A DNA stretch of 64,000 nt from Paenibacillus odorifer (GCF_000758725.1 NZ_CP009428.1:1240001-1304000); one strand, 5' to 3'; shown: positions 50,225 through 59,589, counted from the stretch's first letter. The notes: a model not told the origin generated them from the sequence alone. A program made the numbers and translations.

Positions 50225-50734
50225 CTACTTCTTTACAAGCGGCACGCATAGATTGGCTTCGAATCCTTCATCATCCGGACCGGACTTTTCCGTGTATTGG
50301 ATGTAAAAGACTCCATCAGGGTTGAACTTATAACCGGAATCCGGCAGCCATTCATTATGTATATAATTCCAGGTATGTTGAAAAGCCAACTGAGGGAATC
50401 CTTTTGCAGTAAATATAGCATAGGCAGACGCAGGAAGTTTCTTATGAACAAGGCCTTCAGGGATACAATCTAACTGCTCGACTTCAACGCAAAGGAAAAA
50501 ATCAATATCCCATGTGGTATGCTCCCACAGTTTAGGCACGGATGTACGGTTCTGAAATAGACCGAGATAACAACCGCTGCTTTGAACTTTTGTGGGTATA
50601 GTATCAAATTTTGCATCAATATCCAGCTCGCCAAAAACATATTCCCAAAGATTCGCGTATGGCTCCCCGGATGAGTTTACATTTGTCCAGCCAATAACAT
50701 TTAGTTCGGGTATATCAAGCAGTTGAACAGTCAC
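50225..50734 (-). CDS. GyrI-like / AraC effector-binding domain protein
   Basis: A 169-residue single-domain protein of the GyrI-like small-molecule-binding superfamily (SOUL/BmrR-type fold). GTG 50734 has GGGAGGG upstream; longer in-frame starts lack a site. Elements: VQLLDIPELNVIGWTN, YLGLFQNRTSVPKLWEHTTW, LPASAYAIFTAKGFPQLAFQ (the usual P-A-x-x-Y/W-A-x-F), HTWNYIHNEWLPDSGYKFNP and a final EANLCVPLVKK strand. Stand-alone members bind drugs or act as cyclopropanoid-type hydrolases; the ligand here is unknown. No DNA-binding domain is present. Confidence 0.82.
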   Translation of the reverse strand: MTVQLLDIPELNVIGWTNVNSSGEPYANLWEYVFGELDIDAKFDTIPTKVQSSGCYLGLFQNRTSVPKLWEHTTWDIDFFLCVEVEQLDCIPEGLVHKKLPASAYAIFTAKGFPQLAFQHTWNYIHNEWLPDSGYKFNPDGVFYIQYTEKSGPDDEGFEANLCVPLVKK

Positions 50735-50835
50735 CGATTGTCCCTCCCAGCAAAAATATTTCAACAATATTATAAAATATTCCAAGAGATTAAAGGGTGC
50801 TGATATATAGCGATATTATGACGTTCTTTCTAGTT

Positions 50836-50895
50836 AAAAAGGATACTTTACCGCATAACAACAGGGGGCTGTGTGATGTGGTGAGTATCCTTTTT
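50836..50895. terminator. Hairpin with T runs on both strands, terminator of gpx
   Basis: AAAAAGGATACT and AGTATCCTTTTT are perfect complements 36 bases apart. On the minus strand it lies just past the peroxidase stop. Confidence 0.6.
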
Positions 50896-50903
50896 CTAAT
50901 GAA

Positions 50904-51383
50904 TTATTTTAAAAGCTTGGAAATATCGGATTCGATCTGCTGTGGAGTGGTCTTAGGAGCAAACCGTTTTAGAACACGGCCATCTTGGTCAACCAGAAAC
51001 TTCGTAAAGTTCCATTTCACACTTTTTGAGCCTAAGACACCAGGAGCTTCTTTGGATAAGTATTTGAATAATGGATGTGCTTCATCGCCTTTTACGTCAA
51101 TCTTCTCGAACATAGGGAAGGTTACCCCATAATTAATCTCGCAGTATTCCGCAATTTCATCACTTTCGCCAGGCTCTTGTCCAGCAAATTGATTGCTTGG
51201 AAATCCTAAAACTTCGAACCCGCGGTCCTTGAATTTCTCGTACACTTCCTGAAGACCTTTATACTGGGGAGTAAATCCACATTTGCTGGCAGTATTCACA
51301 ACCAGGAGTACTTTACCCTTGTACTTTGACAATGATTCCTCTTCACCCTTAAGAGTGTTGACCTCAAAATCATAAATACTCAT
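50904..51383 (-). CDS. Glutathione peroxidase-family peroxiredoxin (BsaA-like)
   Basis: A 159-residue thiol peroxidase. ATG 51383 follows GGAGGTG; an in-frame codon at 51398 overlaps that site. The catalytic tetrad is visible: Cys35 in [12 protein letters not shown], Gln in NQFAGQEPG, Trp and Asn in KWNFTKFLV. As in other bacterial members, Cys replaces selenocysteine, and thioredoxin is the probable reductant. It reduces hydrogen and organic peroxides in the cytoplasm. The divergent ohr gene deals with similar substrates, with 180 bp between them. Confidence 0.94.
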   Translation of the reverse strand: MSIYDFEVNTLKGEEESLSKYKGKVLLVVNTASKCGFTPQYKGLQEVYEKFKDRGFEVLGFPSNQFAGQEPGESDEIAEYCEINYGVTFPMFEKIDVKGDEAHPLFKYLSKEAPGVLGSKSVKWNFTKFLVDQDGRVLKRFAPKTTPQQIESDISKLLK

Positions 51384-51563
51384 GGATGACACCTCCATAG
51401 CTAATTTAAGTTTTTAACAATTTAATTGTACACTATTTATGGTCTGGAGCCAAATAAGAAAGTATTATGAATCATTCCTCATCATCGTTTCAAATCATAC
51501 CTGTTGTTTAAAGTATAAAGTATGAGCATGACCAATACAGCTTGATGAAGGAGAAGATGACTC

Positions 51564-51986
51564 ATGAAAGCATTATACACAGCAACTACAACAGTCCATG
51601 GCGGTCGTGAAGGCTCCATTGAATCCTCGGATGGCGTGTTAAAGCATAATCTAAGCATGCCTAAAGAGCTTGGAGGACCGGGAGGTTCTGGTACCAATCC
51701 AGAGCAATTATTCTCGGCTGGTTATGGAGCGTGTTACGAGAGTGCACTAGCGAATATCGCGCGTAAAGAGGGCGTGAAACTCCATGACGTGGAGGTAACT
51801 TGTAATGTGTCCATTGGGAAGGATGACAGTGATGGAGGCTTTAGACTAGCTGTGAGAATGGATGTGAAGCTGCCAGGGATTGAGCATGACAAAGCAGAGG
51901 AACTGGCGAAGAAGGCTCACGAATTCTGTCCTTACTCCAAAGCAACCAGAGGTAATATCGAGGTTGAATTAAAGATTGTTGATTAA
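51564..51986 (+). CDS. ohr: Organic hydroperoxide resistance protein (Ohr/OsmC)
   Basis: A 140-residue Ohr-subfamily protein. The redox pair is Cys57 in GYGACYESAL and Cys near 122 in EFCPYSKATRGN; Arg15 in HGGREG completes the active site. It reduces organic hydroperoxides using lipoylated proteins in this family. ATG 51564 follows GAAGGAGAAG. No OhrR gene is adjacent. Subtype (OhrA versus OhrB) is not decidable. Confidence 0.95.
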   Translation: MKALYTATTTVHGGREGSIESSDGVLKHNLSMPKELGGPGGSGTNPEQLFSAGYGACYESALANIARKEGVKLHDVEVTCNVSIGKDDSDGGFRLAVRMDVKLPGIEHDKAEELAKKAHEFCPYSKATRGNIEVELKIVD

Positions 51987-52176
51987 ATGTATCTGTATAT
52001 ATTTTATGGAAATAATGGCTAAATAGAGACGTAAATCATAAAAGAGTAATAAATAGCTGCCGTGTTAGGCGTCTTTGGTTGACATCACCCTTAAAATTCT
52101 TTAATATGTCTAAGTATCTGAGAATGTGCCTGCGTGTGCAATTTACAACCAAAAATTTAAATAATGGGTGATGAAG

Positions 52177-52455
52177 ATGTCTTACAGACCGAATATTACG
52201 AATGTGACCAAAGCCAGCAGCAACGATAAGGAAGGATTGTACGAGTTCATTATCAAGCTTGCTGATGGAACGGAGTGCCGCGCGTTTTATCATCGGTTTC
52301 CGGAATGGAAAATGACGAACATCAGCCGCCTGCTTAAAACTCCATGTCCAATTTGCCGCAAAGATTTCATCTGCAAATGCATGGAGGCATTCACTGCTGA
52401 TTTCGAAGGGCAAATGATCGGGGATCAATGGATTGAGAAAGCAATCGCAGAATAA
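52177..52455 (+). CDS. Small conserved protein with Cys-rich motif
   Basis: A 92-residue protein. ATG 52177 (MSYRPN) is preferred, with GGGTGATG upstream, over GTG 52168. The central motif CPICRKDFICKC could be a zinc knuckle or a redox site. Otherwise it shows a beta-rich N-terminus (LYEFIIKLADGTECRAFYH) and an acidic helix. I recall similar unnamed proteins in Paenibacillus but no function. A terminator follows. Confidence 0.7.
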   Translation: MSYRPNITNVTKASSNDKEGLYEFIIKLADGTECRAFYHRFPEWKMTNISRLLKTPCPICRKDFICKCMEAFTADFEGQMIGDQWIEKAIAE

Positions 52456-52476
52456 TTAAAGAACGGCACTTGATGG

Positions 52477-52501
52477 CGCGGGAGGATATCCCGCGTTTTT
52501 G
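52477..52501 (+). terminator. Rho-independent terminator
   Basis: Perfect CGCGGGA / TCCCGCG stem, loop GGATA, TTTTTG. Confidence 0.87.
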
Positions 52502-52549
52502 TTTACCCAAAAAAGCAGAAATTTACGCCTTTAAGACGGAGGGGGAGCC

Positions 52550-52969
52550 ATGAACGAAGAACTGAACCTTATGAAAGATAAGTCCATTGTGTTGATAGAC
52601 GGAGTGTGTCATCTTTGCCAGGGGGTAGTTCGTTTCATTATCCCGCGTGACCCCGAGGCTAAATTTCTATTCGCACCTTTACAGAATGAAATTGCGGCAA
52701 ATCTAATGAAAGAGTCCGGACTTCAGCCTGGACAATTAAACACGGTGATTTTACTGGAGAACGGAGTGTATTATACAGAGTCGGCCGCTGTGCTAAGAAT
52801 TGCCCGTAAATTGAGATTTCCTTGGCCTGCCGCATACGTGTTCATCTTAGTACCACGCCCATTGCGCAATGCCCTTTATCGGTATGTAGCTAAGAACCGC
52901 TATCGTTGGTTCGGACGTGATGAGCAGTGTATGCTCCCTACCCCAGAGATCAAACGGAGATTTTTGTAA
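52550..52969 (+). CDS. DCC-family thiol-disulfide oxidoreductase (YuxK-like)
   Basis: A 139-residue protein of the DUF393/DCC family. The name-giving motif DGVCHLC holds Cys20 and Cys23, after the strand SIVLID; other family parts are LFAPLQNEIAANLM and ALYRYVAKNRYRWFGRDEQC. The CxxC suggests a thioredoxin-like redox role, but no substrate is known. ATG 52550 has GGAGGGGGAG upstream. Confidence 0.9.
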   Translation: MNEELNLMKDKSIVLIDGVCHLCQGVVRFIIPRDPEAKFLFAPLQNEIAANLMKESGLQPGQLNTVILLENGVYYTESAAVLRIARKLRFPWPAAYVFILVPRPLRNALYRYVAKNRYRWFGRDEQCMLPTPEIKRRFL

Positions 52970-53048
52970 ACCATAATCTGGGAGAATGTTATAATGAAAC
53001 TATAAATTGGTATAGTTTTTTCATATTATCACTAGGGGTGAACGAATA

Positions 53049-53960
53049 GTGAAACGGAAAGGGCTTCTGCTTTTTATAGTCATGTTGTTATCTTTAAGTA
53101 TGATCGGTACGGCCTCAGCTGCCCCCAAGCTTCGTATTATGGTGAACAATTCAAGTGTGGATGTTGGTGTGCAAATCGTGTCGGGGAAGACGCTGGTTCC
53201 GCTGAAAGCTTTTGAAAGATTCAAGAATACTTCTATTCAATGGGATGCCAATACCAAGCAAGCTACGATTGCTAGAGATTCTATGAAGATTAAACTTACG
53301 GTTGGTTCACGGACGGCTTGGAAGAACTCGGAAGCTGTACAATTGGATGTAACGGCCAAAATAGTGGATGGAAGAGTAGCGGTACCCATGCGATTTATTG
53401 CGGAGGCTCTTGGAGCGAGAGTAACAGTAGATGCTGCTACGAATACAGTCTGGGTTCAGGAACGGGCCAATGCTAAACTTGTGCAGAATTATAATAGTAA
53501 TGACTTAGTTGTTTCCCGCATAGCTGCTTTGCAATTCCCGGTTGAAGAAAGAGAACCCTCCAAATTGACGGGTGATAATGAAGCATTGTCCATGACGTAT
53601 TATTTTCCTGAAGGCAGATCTGATGGTTATTTTATAATGTATGGACATTTCGTAAAGTATTATGAGATCAAGGATAATATTGTAAAAGTAGTTTGGGAAG
53701 CTGATCTAGATATGTCCAAAGAGGCTACAAATAAAGATTTTACCGCGATATTCGGTTACCCAGTTGCGAAGGAATATGGTAAAGCACCTGTTCTAGCTCC
53801 ATCTTATGCCTCTTTTTATACGAGTGTTTGGGGAAGTCAGATTATTTATGGAATGGTTCATGCGGATGGAACTACTAAAGTTTCAGGACAGTCTCTGACT
53901 TGGGACGATACTAGAAAACCATTTGTTGTGGCTATACCTGGAGAGACCAAGCTTCAGTAA
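53049..53960 (+). CDS. Exported copper-amine-oxidase-N (stalk) domain protein
   Basis: A 303-residue secreted protein. GTG 53049 follows AGGGGTG. Signal peptide ends near TASA. Residues 25–140 are the copper amine oxidase N-terminal-like domain that is very common in Paenibacillus (LRIMVNNSSVDVGVQIVSGK, TLVPLKAFERF, RVAVPMRFIAEALGARVTVD, NTVWVQ). It carries no catalytic copper site by itself. The C-terminal ~160 residues (YFIMYGHFVKYYEIKDNIVK) are an uncharacterised domain. Acts on the cell exterior; role unknown. Confidence 0.85.
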   Translation: MKRKGLLLFIVMLLSLSMIGTASAAPKLRIMVNNSSVDVGVQIVSGKTLVPLKAFERFKNTSIQWDANTKQATIARDSMKIKLTVGSRTAWKNSEAVQLDVTAKIVDGRVAVPMRFIAEALGARVTVDAATNTVWVQERANAKLVQNYNSNDLVVSRIAALQFPVEEREPSKLTGDNEALSMTYYFPEGRSDGYFIMYGHFVKYYEIKDNIVKVVWEADLDMSKEATNKDFTAIFGYPVAKEYGKAPVLAPSYASFYTSVWGSQIIYGMVHADGTTKVSGQSLTWDDTRKPFVVAIPGETKLQ

Positions 53961-53991
53961 TATATAAGTCAAATAAATATGGAGATGAATT

Positions 53992-54426
53992 ATGAATAAG
54001 GGGAAACCTAAAGGTTTTATGCGTTTTGATTGGCCTTATCATTTTGTAACTATGCCGCTTGCGCTGATTATATTTGTATGGTCGGGAATTTATGTCGTTC
54101 AGGTGTTACGTGATGATGGTGCTTTAACAGTGCCCTTGCTATTATTTGGTTTATCTCTATGCCTGTTATTTGCGATTACTCGAATTCGAATTTATGCGAC
54201 AAAAAATCAGGATCGAGTAGTGAGGGTGGAGGAGCAGTTCCGGTATTTCCGATTGACAGGTGAAGCATTAAATCCAGAGCTTGAATTAGCTCAGATTATT
54301 GCGCTTCGGTATGCAGGAGATGAAGAGTTTCCGGCACTATGTCAGCGGGCGGTGAAGGAAAAGCTTAGTCCTGCCGATATCCGGTCTGCCATCAAGAATT
54401 GGCGCGAAGATACGATGAGAGTCTAA
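53992..54426 (+). CDS. DUF6526-like membrane protein
   Basis: A 144-residue protein with two membrane helices (MPLALIIFVWSGIYVVQVL and VPLLLFGLSLCLLFAITRI) and a cytoplasmic C-terminal part (RIYATKNQDRVVRVEEQFRY, ALCQRAVKEKLSPADIRSAI). The two-helix plus RxYxxKxQDRVVRxEE pattern is that of DUF6526 as I recall it; no function is known. It follows the stalk-domain gene by 31 bases and ends just before the pilus promoter. Confidence 0.75.
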   Translation: MNKGKPKGFMRFDWPYHFVTMPLALIIFVWSGIYVVQVLRDDGALTVPLLLFGLSLCLLFAITRIRIYATKNQDRVVRVEEQFRYFRLTGEALNPELELAQIIALRYAGDEEFPALCQRAVKEKLSPADIRSAIKNWREDTMRV

Positions 54427-54453
54427 AAACCACTTGATGTGCGAAAAAACTTA

Positions 54454-54482
54454 TTGCTGCCTTCTTATATATATGCTACTAT
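54454..54482 (+). promoter_or_regulatory. Probable SigA promoter of the Tad operon
   Basis: TTGCTG at 54454–54459, a 17-base spacer, and TACTAT at 54477–54482. It lies about 30 bases before the leader hairpin. Confidence 0.55.
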
Positions 54483-54510
54483 AGCTGTAAATTAAAGGGA
54501 TAGTAACGGA

Positions 54511-54557
54511 AGCACCGTTCAATGTACCGTATCCACGGTTATTGTCGGTGCTTTTTT
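54511..54557 (+). terminator. Leader terminator (possible attenuator) of the Tad operon
   Basis: AGCACCG pairs with CGGTGCT across an inner small stem (ACCGT / ACGGT), followed by TTTTT. It sits between the promoter and the first gene, so most transcripts would stop here unless antitermination occurs. Confidence 0.6.
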
Positions 54558-54611
54558 GCTGTCTTTTTTTTGATAATATTTATAAATTTCTTGCGAAAGG
54601 AGAGAGGTTTT

Positions 54612-55775
54612 ATGGCGGCAAGGATTGTACTCGCAGTGCGTGAAAGTCAATATATCGAACCATTGCTACACTATCTTCATCATAGTGAGTATGGAGAAAT
54701 GCTGCGAATCACGGCTTTTAGTCGGCTGGATGCTTTTATCGAATTTATGAGGGGAGAGGATATGCCCGATGCTGTTGTAGGTGACGTTACTTTTATCGAG
54801 GCTTGGCTTGTGGAGGGAAGAAATAAGGTGCCTTGGGCAGTTTTAAGTGAGGAGGGAGCTTATCTTAGCAGGAGTTCTAAAAGCTTGGCTGGAGGCATCA
54901 TGATTGCGAAATATCAGGCACTGCCTTCTCTGCTGGGAGCATTTATTCAGCTATGTGAAGTGAAACGAGCTAGAGGTTCCTCTGTATTAGATGAAACGCT
55001 GCTGCTCGGTATCGTCTCCTCAAGCGGGAATACGGGCAAAACTACAGTAGCTATGAATATGGCTAAGCAGCTAGGTGAATTGGGGCTTTCGGTCTTTTAT
55101 TTGAATCTTGAAAGTGTGGACAGCAGTGGATTATTTTTACGGCCCCCTGCAGGAAATACGCCTGGACTAGAGCGGCTCCTTTATGAAATCAAAGCCAGCC
55201 GGGATAAGGGCGGAGCCGATACGATTGATTTGGGACAATACGTGATTAGGTATGATCACCTTCGAAGTGCTGCTTTTAGGCCAATTATTAATGTAAAAGA
55301 AATGCTGCAGATGACTACGCAGGATACGCTAGATTTGTTGGCGCTGTTGGTTGCGGAAAGAAATTTTGACGTAATTATAATAGATACCGGCAGTATTGAA
55401 GAAGAACGTGCCAAAGCTGTGTTACATAAATGCGGAATTCTATTGTGGGTAGTTAGAAATGACGAGGTAAGCATTCATAAGACCATGAGATGGCTATCCC
55501 ATTGCAATGCTCCTAATTCTGGTATGCCCAGCCAAGTGATGGACAAAAGTAGATTTGCCGTGAATTTTGCCGCAGATGGTTTAGAGGTGTGGGCACCTCC
55601 GGAAGGAATTACCGTTGAAGGTGTACTTCCGTATATCCCATCTTGGACGCTGCAGCACCGTGAGGAGCTTTTTCTGAACTCACCACAATTCCAAAAGGAG
55701 ATCTTACAGCTGTGCAAGCAAATTATAGAACCGTCGCTTCCGCAAGTATTCACTGGTAAAGGTTTACATGAATGA
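54612..55775 (+). CDS. tadZ: TadZ/CpaE-like ParA-type ATPase
   Basis: A 387-residue protein; ATG 54612 lies behind GAAAGGAGAGAGG, and an upstream in-frame ATG (54522) sits inside the leader hairpin. Residues 1–115 resemble an atypical receiver domain. Residues 130–380 are a ParA/MinD-like ATPase: variant Walker A SSSGNTGKTTVAMNM at 136–150, strand VFYLNLES, and IIIDTGSIEEE as Walker A'. TadZ/CpaE places the Tad pilus machine in the cell. It overlaps tadA by eight bases. Confidence 0.85.
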   Translation: MAARIVLAVRESQYIEPLLHYLHHSEYGEMLRITAFSRLDAFIEFMRGEDMPDAVVGDVTFIEAWLVEGRNKVPWAVLSEEGAYLSRSSKSLAGGIMIAKYQALPSLLGAFIQLCEVKRARGSSVLDETLLLGIVSSSGNTGKTTVAMNMAKQLGELGLSVFYLNLESVDSSGLFLRPPAGNTPGLERLLYEIKASRDKGGADTIDLGQYVIRYDHLRSAAFRPIINVKEMLQMTTQDTLDLLALLVAERNFDVIIIDTGSIEEERAKAVLHKCGILLWVVRNDEVSIHKTMRWLSHCNAPNSGMPSQVMDKSRFAVNFAADGLEVWAPPEGITVEGVLPYIPSWTLQHREELFLNSPQFQKEILQLCKQIIEPSLPQVFTGKGLHE

Positions 55776-57000
55776 GGAAATGTTTAAGGCACTTCGCAGT
55801 GATATCCGGGCAGGATTAGATGTTACTTCTGCAGTTGGGAATCGTGAACTCACCCAATATATTGAAAGGACAATTTTGGACAACGAAAATCTGCGATATT
55901 TAACAGCACAGGAGAAACATGAGCTCGTGAAGAGATTGTTCGATTCTTTTCGAGGATTGGATGTGCTCCAGCCATTAGTGGATAATCCGGCGATCACTGA
56001 GATTATGATTAACAGCCATAGTGAGATTTTTGTAGAAGAGGAGGGGCAGATTCGTCGTCTTCATTTGGAATTTGAGTCCAGCAGCAGGTTGGAGGATATT
56101 ATCCAGACGGTTGTATCCGGTGTGAACCGGGTTGTAAATGACTCTTCTCCTATCGTTGACGCTCGGCTAAAAGACGGATCGCGTGTAAATATCGTGCTTC
56201 CGCCAGTAGCTCTGAAGGGCCCGGCGATGACCATTCGTAAATTCCCTGAAACACCGATGACGATGCAGGATTTAGTCCGTCGTGAAGCCTTAAGCTTGGA
56301 AGCCGCAGAGCTGCTGCAGATCTTAGTGGCTGCTAAATACAATATTTTTATTAGTGGCGGGACCGGCTCTGGGAAGACCACATTTCTTAATGCGTTATCT
56401 CAGTATATCCCCCCACAGGAGAGGGTCATTACGATAGAGGATTCCGCTGAACTGCAGATTGTAACTGTGCCGAACCTTGTTTCACTGGAGACCAGGAATG
56501 CCAACACGGAAGGTAGAGGGGAGATTTCCATCCGGGATTTGATTCGTTCTTCCCTGCGAATGCGGCCCAACCGGATTGTTGTGGGGGAGGTACGGGGAGC
56601 GGAATGTCTCGATATGCTGCAGGCGATGAACACCGGACACGATGGAAGCTTGTCTTCGGGCCATAGTAACAGCGCACACGATATGGTCAGTCGACTGGAG
56701 ACGATGGTGCTGAGTGCTGCGGAGCTTCCGGTAGCTGTTGTTCGCCAGCAAATTTCATCGGCAATTGATATCTTCGTACACTTATCACGTCTCCGTGATC
56801 GTTCCAGGCGGGTGATGGAGATCAGTGAGGTTGCGGGGCTGAAAGACGGGGAAGTAATCTTGAATCCTTTATATGAATTTCAAGAAGCTGGTGAACGAGA
56901 GGGAAGGGTGCAAGGGGGGCTGCTTCCCTGTGGTAACCCATTGTTGCATACAACGAAGCTTAGGATGGCTGGCGTAACCTCCTATCCATTGGCTCAATAG
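55768..57000 (+). CDS. tadA: Tad pilus assembly ATPase TadA/CpaF
   Basis: A 410-residue secretion ATPase. The N-terminal domain (TEIMINSHSEIFVEEEGQIR) leads to the CpaF core: Walker A GGTGSGKTT at 197–205, Asp box ITIEDSAEL, Walker B RIVVGEVRGAE, His box GHSNSAHD. It powers pilin polymerisation and secretion at the membrane. The length is that of the CpaF group. The start is ATG 55768 within the end of tadZ. Confidence 0.95.
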   Translation: MNEEMFKALRSDIRAGLDVTSAVGNRELTQYIERTILDNENLRYLTAQEKHELVKRLFDSFRGLDVLQPLVDNPAITEIMINSHSEIFVEEEGQIRRLHLEFESSSRLEDIIQTVVSGVNRVVNDSSPIVDARLKDGSRVNIVLPPVALKGPAMTIRKFPETPMTMQDLVRREALSLEAAELLQILVAAKYNIFISGGTGSGKTTFLNALSQYIPPQERVITIEDSAELQIVTVPNLVSLETRNANTEGRGEISIRDLIRSSLRMRPNRIVVGEVRGAECLDMLQAMNTGHDGSLSSGHSNSAHDMVSRLETMVLSAAELPVAVVRQQISSAIDIFVHLSRLRDRSRRVMEISEVAGLKDGEVILNPLYEFQEAGEREGRVQGGLLPCGNPLLHTTKLRMAGVTSYPLAQ

Positions 57001-57029
57001 AGATTCAAAATTCCAGAAGGGGGGAGGTC

Positions 57030-57833
57030 ATGCTTAAGTTTAAATTTGTTGCTGCAAAGCCTGTAGAAGCGGATCCTGACGGTCCTTCGTTATTACCAGA
57101 TTATAAGGTATACGAATTGACCTTGCAGCAGAGGATTCTGACCCTTATTGCAGGTGGACTGCTGATGCATGGAATTGGATATCTTTTTTATCATCATTGG
57201 CTGCTGTCGTTGCTGCTTATGCCGGGCGGAGCTTATGCCCCGCATATACTGCGTAACTATCTACTGAAAAGACGTCGAAATGCACTGAATTTACAATTTA
57301 AGCAGACGTTATTTTCGCTGTCTTCCTCCCTTTCAGCTGGGCGTTCGGTGGAGAATGCATTCCGAGAGGCGGTTCAGGATTTACGTATGCTCGACCCGGA
57401 GGGAAGCAGTGATATGATCTCCGAGTTAAACATTATCTGTGCACGCATGGAATATGGACAGCCTGTGGAAGAAGCGCTGCGGAACTTTAGTGAAAGAGCG
57501 GGAATGGAGGACATCGAGCGATTCGCGGATGTGTTCTCGGTCTGTAAACGTACTGGTGGTGATCTTGTAGAAGTGGTGCGCCGTACATCAACGATTATCG
57601 GTGAGAAGCTGGATATTCAGCAGGATATTGCTGTAAGTATTGCTCAGAAGAAATTTGAGGCTAAGGCACTGCTGATATCTCCGCTGATCATGGTGATGTT
57701 TATGAGTTTGACGGCTGGAGAATATATGCAACCTATGTATACAGGAGCGGGTATAGCCATATCGACAATAGCGCTTGTTGCTTTATTCCTATGTTATCTC
57801 TGGACTACTAAAATAATGGACATTCCACTGTGA
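57030..57833 (+). CDS. tadB: Type II secretion F-domain inner-membrane protein TadB
   Basis: A 267-residue membrane protein. Two N-terminal helices (ILTLIAGGLLMHGIGYLFY, WLLSLLLMPGGAYAPHIL), a cytoplasmic T2SSF helix bundle (FKQTLFSLSSSLSAGRSVEN, ERAGMEDIERFADVFSVCKR) and two C-terminal helices are visible. TadB and TadC form the platform for the pilus. ATG 57030 follows GGGGGGAGG; next gene starts 13 bases after its stop. Confidence 0.92.
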   Translation: MLKFKFVAAKPVEADPDGPSLLPDYKVYELTLQQRILTLIAGGLLMHGIGYLFYHHWLLSLLLMPGGAYAPHILRNYLLKRRRNALNLQFKQTLFSLSSSLSAGRSVENAFREAVQDLRMLDPEGSSDMISELNIICARMEYGQPVEEALRNFSERAGMEDIERFADVFSVCKRTGGDLVEVVRRTSTIIGEKLDIQQDIAVSIAQKKFEAKALLISPLIMVMFMSLTAGEYMQPMYTGAGIAISTIALVALFLCYLWTTKIMDIPL

Positions 57834-57846
57834 AGGGGGTGAAAAC

Positions 57847-58719
57847 ATGCGCTGGCTATGTGCGGTGGTTACTGTTATTTTGCTAATAGTCTGGGTTCTA
57901 CTGCGAATTCAATGCGGCAACAGATATGTCGCGTTACGCAGTCTTCCTATGGAAGGATTACGGCTTCGGAAGTTAGGCGAACCGTTATTACTGCTTATTG
58001 AGAAGAGTGGTATCGCCAGTCGGTTTCCCTCACTGCTGTTCAGAATTCAGCGTTCTCTACAGCGCAGTTATGGGATGCGTTATAGCGCAGAGCGGACCCT
58101 GCTGTTCATGGGTGAGATGATAAGTTACAGCTGGCTGTTGCTTGTAGGTGGAAGTTTGATTACAGCATTTAGTGGCGAACAGGCAGGTATGACATTGGGT
58201 GTATTTTTGGCAATTGCTCTACCAACCGCTATGGTCAGTGATCTGCACAAAAAGGTGAGAGTTAGGGAGCAGAATATTATGCTCGAATTGCCAGAGCTGC
58301 TGAACAGTATTGTGTTGTTGGTTGGCGCAGGAGAGACCGTGCAACGAGCTATTATTCGCTGTGTGGAAAGCCACCGGGGGGATACGAATCATCCTCTGTA
58401 TAAGGAGCTAATGACTATGACTAGTGAATGGGAGGGCGGATATTCCTTCCAGCAGGCGTTTGAAAATTTCAGCAAGAGATGCGCTGTGCAGGAGGTATCG
58501 GTATTCACAACGACAGTTTTGCTGAATTATCGCAGAGGTGGAGCGGATTTTGTGCTATCGCTACGTGATCTGTCGCGGATGCTGTGGGATAAACGAAAGG
58601 CACTTAGCCGGACGCGCGGAGAGCAGGCATCCTCCAAATTAGTTTTTCCGATGGTAGTTATCTTTTTAATAGTAATTGTACTGGTGGGAACGCCAGCATT
58701 TTTGATGTTAAAAATGTAG
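57847..58719 (+). CDS. tadC: Type II secretion F-domain inner-membrane protein TadC
   Basis: A 290-residue membrane protein with an N-terminal helix (WLCAVVTVILLIVWVLLRI), a pair of middle helices, a T2SSF bundle (ELPELLNSIVLLVGAGETVQ, FENFSKRCAVQEVSVFTTTV) and a C-terminal helix. ATG 57847 has AAGGGGGTG upstream. It partners with TadB. Confidence 0.92.
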   Translation: MRWLCAVVTVILLIVWVLLRIQCGNRYVALRSLPMEGLRLRKLGEPLLLLIEKSGIASRFPSLLFRIQRSLQRSYGMRYSAERTLLFMGEMISYSWLLLVGGSLITAFSGEQAGMTLGVFLAIALPTAMVSDLHKKVRVREQNIMLELPELLNSIVLLVGAGETVQRAIIRCVESHRGDTNHPLYKELMTMTSEWEGGYSFQQAFENFSKRCAVQEVSVFTTTVLLNYRRGGADFVLSLRDLSRMLWDKRKALSRTRGEQASSKLVFPMVVIFLIVIVLVGTPAFLMLKM

Positions 58720-58732
58720 GAGGCTGAAGCTG

Positions 58733-58921
58733 ATGGTATCAACAATGTTGGACAGTATGAAGAACTTTTGGGAAGACGAGGAAGGGTTAGGAACTTTGGA
58801 GATGATTTTGATTATTGCTGTGTTGATTGCGGTTGTTCTTTTGTTTAAGGACAAAATTCAAGAGGTAGTAGAAGCCTTAATTAAAACGGCGGGTGAAAAG
58901 AGCCAGGAAGTATTCGATTGA
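58733..58921 (+). CDS. Flp-type (type IVb-like) pilin
   Basis: A 62-residue pilin-like protein starting at ATG 58733 behind AGGAGG. A short acidic leader (NFWEDEEGLGTLEMILI) contains G-x-G-T-L-E-M, so cleavage by the prepilin peptidase after Gly (before LGTLE or TLE) with Glu at +3 to +5 is expected, followed by a 20-residue hydrophobic helix (MILIIAVLIAVVLLFKDKI) and a short charged tail. It is the likely major pilin of the operon. Only one copy is present. The cleavage site is inferred. Confidence 0.88.
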   Translation: MVSTMLDSMKNFWEDEEGLGTLEMILIIAVLIAVVLLFKDKIQEVVEALIKTAGEKSQEVFD

Positions 58922-59589
58922 ACAAGCTTAAGGGTGATCAAGGCAGCTTTACTATTGAAGCGTCACTTCTGTTGCCGATCGTCATGTTTATTACGATGCT
59001 TCTTTTGTTTTTTTGCTTGTATAGCTATCAGAAGTCCATGCTGTTGCAGGTGGCTTCAGGAGCTACTGAACGGGCGGCTTACAACTGGGACAACAGTCAC
59101 AAAGAGGTCTCTGGTTCTTACATGGCTGGTGAGTATGACTCCCTTTATTGGAGAATTGGGGATGATGCCTTGCTAACCTCATTATTCGGTGGAGAAGCTG
59201 GCAGTGCTGGCGTGACAATAGAGTTGCCCGGTGAAGTATCAGATAAGGGTGATTTGCCAGTGCTTAAACTGGGCCATTCGTCTACCATGATTCCGGACAA
59301 TATGCCAGGAACTATGCGTTATGCTCACAGCCTTACAGGACGGAGAGTAAGTGCTGAGTTAAACCGTCTGCTGAGCTTACCTGTGCTTGATAAGGTTCTA
59401 TCGGATGAGGCTAAACCAACTGTTGAAGCCCAGTCTATCATTGTTGAGCCTGTTGAGTTTATTCGTACGGTCGATCTGATGCGTTATTTCGGAGCTAAAT
59501 TTAAAGGGGGCCCTGAGGGCAGTGGATCAGCAGTTTACATGGATAAGAAGGATGCTTCTGCTATGCTGACCAAGCTTCAGGATAAGTAA
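58918..59589 (+). CDS. TadE-like pseudopilin, first copy
   Basis: A 223-residue protein; TTG 58918 overlaps the pilin stop (TTGA) with AGGAAG upstream. The N-terminus QGSFTIEASLLLPIVMFITM fits TadE: a type IVb-like segment with Glu after the cleavage point (QGSFTIE). One helix is followed by an extracytoplasmic domain (ASGATERAAYNWDNSHKEVS). TadE-like proteins are minor pilins of the Tad system. Confidence 0.85.
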   Translation: MNKLKGDQGSFTIEASLLLPIVMFITMLLLFFCLYSYQKSMLLQVASGATERAAYNWDNSHKEVSGSYMAGEYDSLYWRIGDDALLTSLFGGEAGSAGVTIELPGEVSDKGDLPVLKLGHSSTMIPDNMPGTMRYAHSLTGRRVSAELNRLLSLPVLDKVLSDEAKPTVEAQSIIVEPVEFIRTVDLMRYFGAKFKGGPEGSGSAVYMDKKDASAMLTKLQDK